Positions 58,061 to 64,000 of a DNA stretch of 64,000 nt are shown here, piece by piece. Source of the DNA: Hybos culiciformis (Eukaryota > Arthropoda > Insecta > Diptera > Hybotidae); NCBI GenBank assembly GCA_964007475.1, contig OZ023274.1, forward strand, positions 104,641,372-104,705,371, given 5' to 3'. Under the pieces are notes generated by a model, which was given only the letters and a program-made list of their open reading frames with translations, made no database searches and was not told the origin of the DNA. Within the stretch, counting starts at the first letter, position 1. Every line of letters starts with the position of its first letter. Both the position numbers and the translations under genes were made by a program.

Positions 58061-58450
58061 CAGAGGGCGAAGTCGTGTCGACTCGCATCGACTTAGTCGA
58101 GCTAGTCGGCACAATTTTCGAGTCGCCGCCGCTGGTTCTTTTTTATCGACTCAGGTCGACTAGCTGCTGCTGAACTTTTATTCGACTTAGTCGACTAAAA
58201 TCCTTTTTTTCTTGTTTTTTTTTGTTTTTTTTTTTTTTTAATTTTTTTTGTTTTTTTTTTTTTAATTTTTTTTATTTTTTTTTTTTAATTTATTTTTTTT
58301 TTTTTTTTAGAAAAAATACGGATTTAGTCGACTAAGTCGATCAAGTCGAGCTGGTCGCTAAGACCGGAATTTATCGACTGAGTCGAGCCGCTGCTGGCTA
58401 TTTTTACCGCAAGCCGCTGCTGACCAAAAATCAAACGACTTCGCCCTCTG
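58061..58450. mobile_element. hAT-type MITE with exact 8-bp target duplication
   Basis: The inverted ends CAGAGGGCGAAGTCGT (16 bp) lie at both termini. They are flanked by an exact aggcccga duplication (58053-58060, 58451-58458). The 390-bp interior is a foldback built of gtcgac/gactaagtcga repeats, with gccgctgctgg and T-runs in the centre. No coding capacity. It lies about 110 bp from the UTP3 start codon, inside the divergent UTP3-PSMF1 promoter interval. Confidence 0.94.
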
Positions 58451-58458
58451 AGGCCCGA

Positions 58459-60328
58459 CAACAGCACATGTTTTTTTTTATTTTATTTATTAATTTGCTT
58501 TTGCATATTGCATTCCATTAATTTTTGTCTACAAAAATATAAAAATAAAAATAAACAAATGCAAGTAAACATGACACAGCAGAGTTCACAAATCACAAAA
58601 CATTAAAACCTTGTATCACAACCTTATTGCTTTTTTGGCATAATGTACTCTGCTATTCCATCTATAATTTCTTGCATATAAAGTAAAATACAACTAGCGT
58701 TGTCATCTACGCTGTGGTTCTACTAACCAACGCCTTCACGCCCATCCTGTACCGAATATTTTTTGTTTTGATAATTTTGATTATTGTTTGGATGACGATG
58801 TCATCTAAATTTCTGCGTCGCTCACTAAATGAAAATTGAACCGCTTGGCGACGATTTTGCTATAACATTAGTTTAAACGAGCAGAGTAAATATTTGTAAT
58901 TACCTGAATTGTGCGTGTGTGACGAAATTATTAAAGCCTACTCAGATTTGGGAAGGGAGTTAGAGAAAAAAAAAAGAGGGGATTTGATATGTCTTCGGAA
59001 GTGAAAACATTGATTTTTCGATTAAGCGACTCCAAGAATAAAGGCGGCTAACAAATAATTTCGGTGACTTCCAGACGATTCGACTTCACAGCAGTTCTTG
59101 AACATTCACAATTTCACATTAGAATTTAACTGGATGACAATCTTTTTTTTTTTTTCGAATTAATTATTTTGATCTCTTCGCGAATCGTTGTTGGACGACA
59201 AAATCAAATTTAGATTAATAATTTTTCAAACTTAATTGAATATTTAAAAATATAATTTGGATTTAATAATAAAGTAGGTAAGTGACTATTGAAAATATTA
59301 TTATGATTATGAGTTTAGTACTTCCCCAGACTAGGCTTTTAAATTGAAAATTTACCAATAAAAATAATTTTTTAGATTACACGAAATACGTAGGTAGGTT
59401 GGTTGGTACATTATTTTTATGTGCATTTGAGAGAGATCGGCAATAGGGAATGAGTAGGTATGTATTCAACATAGAGGTTCCTTTAAAAATCACAAACCGT
59501 AATAAATCAATATGTTGTAGCCAAATAAATTGTAGATGAATATTAAAAACAGCACCAGCCTACTGGCATTAATTTTATTTATTTTGTTTTTTTTTTTTTA
59601 ATTGTAATTAAGCTGTATGAATAAATAAATAAATACCTATAATAAGATAATATTTATGTAGGTACCTATACAGATAGTAGGTAGATACAAAAATATATAC
59701 CTACCTATCTAATAAATACCTAAAGTATAAGTATAAGTAGATACCAAGTGTATTGTAAAAAATATCGACAAAAATCGAAAAGTCTTCATTTCTTTGTATT
59801 CACGGTCTCGGCCATAAAATTTGTTTTCCGGAACGCAACGTTATTATGTTCTTTAGCCATCCGAAGAAATTATCAGTAAAATATCTTTTGGCTAAAGGCG
59901 GTGCTTAAACCGTCAAATCCAAAAGCTTTTTTCTCTGAAATGCCCCGTTTCGGAGATATTGGCCTTCAAAGTTTTCATGCATTTTGTATGCCCAATTTAT
60001 CCGCAAATCCCACTGTCCAACCGTTATCTAAGAAATCGAAAACCTGGTTTATTTTAACAGAAAAAATACTATGAAATTCTAAAAGAGAACAGATTAAAAG
60101 CATCTCATTTATCACATCCTTACCATTCTTATATATAATGTAAGTATCTTACAATACTAGGTCCTATTTTTTTTCTCTAATAAATAAAAGTTTTTGCAAC
60201 AAATATAAAAATAATTAAAACTAGGTACCTTTACCTACCTATTAAGGTTTGAATGTCATAATGATTTCAAAATTTAAAAATTTTTAATTTATTTATTTGT
60301 ATTTTTAGAATTATTACTACCTCTACCA
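58459..60328. other. UTP3-PSMF1 divergent promoter interval and PSMF1 5' UTR
   Basis: No coding region recognised. A good donor (aaagtag|gtaagtg, GT at 59278-59279) and the acceptor before the PSMF1 coding exon (ttttag at about 60303-60308) suggest a spliced 5' UTR with an intron of about 1 kb. A TAAA-repeat patch with a T-run lies at about 59560-59632 and could be a retroelement tail. Confidence 0.45.
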
Positions 60329-61703
60329 ATGAGTGAATTCTTTGGATGGGATTTACTGTTTAAATCAATAGAAGGAGATGTTTGCAGTGAAACAGATATA
60401 GTGATTGCATTTGTTCATTGGTTTCTAATTAAGAAATCATCTTTCAGATGCTTGGGAATCGGAGAAGACGTAAGAATTATTTTAATATATTTTTTTTGTT
60501 AATACAACCATTGAAGTAAAACCAAATAGAATTGAAATTTTTAGTAGTATGAATGAGGTGAAATAAAAATGTTATTGCTTTAAGATTTTTATTATACCTA
60601 TTTGAATTATTTTGTACGGGCAATTACCTTATTAAATATAGTTGTTTTAACTTTTTTTTTTTTTTTTAGAAAACTTTAGATTCGAATGAGGAAGGCTCAG
60701 AATTGTTACCAGATGGTTGGAATGCAAAAAGAGAGTGTTATGCATTACGATATGTTTTTAATGATACCCTTTATAATTTATTAGCAGCAAAAAGTGGAGA
60801 AACGTTGATTGTTAATTTATTGGTAAGAATTATTTTACGGGAAAAAAAAATTTAGAATGAATTCAACCTTTTGCTCAATCAAATTTGAGATAATTTATTC
60901 GGGGTTCATTTACATAATTCAAAAAAATTTAAATTAAGAAAATAATCCAGATTTAAACCATTCAAACCAACTCCAATACCCTTGTTTTATACATAACTTT
61001 TCTCACTCCTTTTGGAACGAACACAAAAAAAAGAAGAAGCTATTTCATCTATTTGAAAATTCGTATAAAAACTTGTTTGATGCCTTTTTCATTGGTTTTC
61101 TAGGATATTAAAACCAGAAATTGTTCTAATTTTGCAATAAGTCCTAAAATTGCTGTTAAGTCATTGAGCGGTAAAATTAAAAGTGTAATGCCTACTGCAT
61201 CACAAATTATAGGAAGATTGCAAAAAGAATTACTAGAACCTGTTTTCAAAGGCAATACAAAAGAAATTACAACACAAACCCATGATCAATGCAATAGAAA
61301 CAGTTTTCCGGGTCGTGATATAAGACCCATTAATCCGGATCCATTGATGATCTCCAGACCCAGGGGAGGTTTCGATCCATTAAGAGATGTTGGACGAGGT
61401 GACTTGGATCCTTTGGGTAGAGGAGGAAGTGGAATGATTTTTTCTCCACCACCTGGTAGTCCATTTGGTGCGAGAAATCCTTCTGGAGGAAGCAGCTTCC
61501 CCGGCGTAGGCAGCTTCCCAGGAACGAGGTAACTAATGATTTAAATTTTATACATAGTATAATACGATTGAGGTTATTTCAGATTTCCACCACCACCACC
61601 AGGGGCAAGATTTGATCCATTTGGACCTCCAGAAGCTGGAAGAGCTAATCCAAATCCAGATCATTTTCGACCCCCACCTGACTTTGACGATATGTACACA
61701 TAA
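60329..61703 (+). CDS. PSMF1: PSMF1 / PI31: proteasome regulator
   Basis: PI31 binds the 20S proteasome and FBXO7 (Nutcracker in flies) and, in neurons, adapts proteasomes to dynein. Four exons (60329-60469, 60670-60822, 61104-61528, 61583-61703) join in frame to 279 residues. The N-terminal FP dimerisation domain covers about 1-150 (FGWDLLFKSI, IVIAFVHWFLIKKSSFRCLG, LLPDGWNAKRECYALRYVF). The C-terminal half is Pro/Gly/Arg-rich with repeated DPL/DPLGRG motifs (GGFDPLRDVGRGDLDPLGRG, FDPFGPPEAGR). It ends PPDFDDMYT, an HbYX-type tail (Met-Tyr-Thr) that inserts into alpha-ring pockets. A polyadenylation signal AATAAA lies at 61803-61808. Confidence 0.95.
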
Positions 61704-64000
61704 ATTACAATAAAATACTATCGAAGAATCAAAGTAGGTATTCTAGATTTAATGTTTTCTTAATTTGGATGATATATCACGGATTTTTCTCATGTGCTAA
61801 GAAATAAAATATTTTTTAAAAATGAATAATTGTTTTTGTTTTATTGAATCCACAGTTACACTTCACAGTCATCTTATAGTTACAAAATATCTTTATATGT
61901 AGGCCTTTTTAAAATAGATGTTCAAATAAACAGTTAGGGGAAAGTACACTAATAAGTCGAATTTAAAAAAATTTAATTAAACCGAAATTAAATATTAAAC
62001 TAAACCAAAAGTTGTTTATTTCTTAAAAAACGTTGTTGGACTAACATGATGTTTTCTATCGTGTTCTACAATCTTTATTAGTATTTGATGTTGACAAATC
62101 TGTGAAAAGGTAAAATAAAATGCTGATTTTTTTTATTAAAATATTTGCCAACACCATATTTATTTTAATTTAACGTTTATCATAGTTTACAATATTTTAT
62201 GATATGAAATTAGGTAAATTTTATATTTTACTCAGTAACAATATTTTTGTCTAACTAATCTCTTCTTAATTTAAAGTGTCTAATGTGATACTAAATTAAA
62301 TTGAATTATATCTTAGATACACAGTTTACCTAATTCGTTATGTTAAAAATCGATCAGAGATGTTTATTAATTGATTAATTAGATCACATATTATTTTTGA
62401 AAATGAGCCGAATTCTTTAGTTACTTATTAATTGCGTTTTATAGTATATATAAAAACATTGAGCATATGGTACTGTTTCTTATTAACTCCTTTTATTCAA
62501 AGATTAAGAATTAATTTAAGACAAATCAAAAAATTTAAATTAAAATAATATAGGTTTAACATACCTACAATATACGAATAAAGAAAAATAATTTTGAATG
62601 CAGACCATTTGTATCAATTTTGATTTAAAGTATTTTTTACTATTTGGAACAAATCCAAAATTAAAATTACACTTGAAGACTTCAAAGACAGTTCAAAAAT
62701 TTAATAATTTTTTTGTGATACTTTTTGATGAACGAAATAACTTATTTAAATTCATTATATTCATTGAGGATTATGACTTTCTTGGATATCGTTTTTATTT
62801 TTATTAATTTAGAAATAATAAAGTGTACAGAAATAATAAAGTGTCAAGTTAAATACAAATATCACCCCAAAACTGTAGAAATCGAACAAATAATCGCAAT
62901 GCTGTTGGATAACGACAATACCACGGCGGTCGGCTTAGCGTACAAAAATATCTTAAATCTTAAAAAAAAAAATACATCAAATTGATAAATGTAAATTTAC
63001 GGTAATCTCTTGTTTTTTGTTTTTAAATAAAATTTTGTAACAATTATTTATAATGACTATATTATATACAAATAAAATTAGATTTTTTTAGTAAACAATT
63101 AAAAAAACAATTCCCGTTCATGTTCAGATATTTATCCTTTTTGTTTAAAAATATATTGATTTAACCTATTTTTTCGAAAAACATATTAATAGAAATATGT
63201 GCCATTCAAAAAATTATCTATCTTGTCTAATTGAAAACATCATTAAAAAATGTTTTTGTGTATATTAAGTCCAAATTGTAGTATGAGAAAAGAAATTTTG
63301 AAATAAAACACTATAAACACAAACGAGAATTATGTTTAAATTAAATAACTTAACTATATATTTATATATGTATATAGATGAGAGAATTTTTTTTTTATAG
63401 TATGGTTCGTCTAAATATTTTATACATAATAATATCTTACAATACAATAATGTATGTGTTCAAAAATTTATTTCATGAATCGATTTTCTTATTTCAGATT
63501 TTTAATTGATCAAAGCTAATGCATGCAAGTTATAATTAGTATTTGAAATTGATTTCCATCAAAATTGGTTGCATATTTATTATTACAATTATTGTTAGCA
63601 TTTGAACTTGCAACAAAGCTTAAATATGATGTTCACAAATCAAATAATTATTATGAAAAATATTTATAATTAATATGAAAAATACATTAATCTTATTATA
63701 ATAAAAAAATAGAATTTTTATTTTATATAATGATATTTTATTAGTTTATAAAAACTATGCGACTTGGCGCGAATGTGGTAATATTAATTAAGGATTTGCA
63801 ATTTTTAAAAATTTCTTTCCTTTACATCACCCAATCGAATTAATAGGGGTGCATCACAAACATAGAGTATATAATTTATTTGGTTCAAAATAAACAAAAT
63901 GGATGAACCATAAATTTAAAATTTTATGAAGCTAATTTTAATGAAAAGAGTTTTGCTAGTTGAAAGGTCAATGTGATCCACAAAGATGTTAAAAAGCTAA
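61704..64000. other. AT-rich right flank, no supported gene
   Basis: After the PSMF1 3' UTR no coding region is recognised. Frames at 62598-62985 (+) are short. The later one contains PKTVEIEQIIAMLLDNDN, which is less biased than its surroundings, but I cannot place it. A short direct repeat 'cagaaataataaagtgt' lies at about 62812-62845. Confidence 0.4.

Noticed and set aside
62598..62985. Small frames right of PSMF1
   Set aside because: The PKTVEIEQIIAMLLDNDN stretch is mildly protein-like, but I found no family, splice context or upstream start.

Overview
The window is AT-rich eukaryotic DNA, almost certainly from an insect. It has short GT-AG introns, genes with clear animal orthologues, Asn- and Gln-run-rich coding regions, and many TAGG/TACC-type simple repeats. 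The order of insect is left open. No bacterial genes, CRISPR arrays or convincing tRNA/rRNA genes were seen. Exon maps were built by hand from reading frame, splice signals and family resemblance.

Layout, left to right. At 698-1480 (-) lies the 3' exon of an unrecognised Asn-rich protein. Hey, the Notch-pathway bHLH-Orange repressor, occupies 7119-11366 (-). A decayed hAT transposon lies at 13269-13927. A compact cluster of Su(H)-type sites plus CACGTG lies at 14644-14723. WDHD1/And-1/Ctf4 (replisome hub) is at 15161-19568 (-). A 5'-truncated CR1/L2-like retrotransposon (about 19866-21843) and a foldback MITE follow. MAN1/LEMD3-like (inner nuclear membrane) is at 23273-25546 (+). Phm (neuropeptide amidation) is at 27723-34102 (-). 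A nested set of four MITEs lies at 34667-36044. PARP16 (ER mono-ADP-ribosyltransferase) is at 36768-38688 (+). RBM8A/tsunagi/Y14 (exon junction complex) is at 39407-40201 (-). Two more nested MITEs lie at 40567-41187. SHPRH (SNF2-PHD-RING) is at 41848-55781 (+). Its intron 5 holds a complete Ty3/Gypsy LTR element in sense, and its intron 6 holds an I-like LINE fragment in antisense. A 251-bp tandem duplication follows, then UTP3/SAS10 (-), a hAT MITE with an exact 8-bp target duplication, and PSMF1/PI31 (+).

The host genes are housekeeping or signalling genes with no common pathway. The notable organisation is in the spacers. All four head-to-head gene pairs (WDHD1|MAN1, Phm|PARP16, RBM8A|SHPRH, UTP3|PSMF1) carry GC/CpG-rich foldback MITEs in the shared upstream interval, and I saw none elsewhere in the window. 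The second notable feature is the candidate Notch-responsive element about 3.3 kb upstream of Hey, which includes an inverted Su(H) pair with 17-bp spacing.
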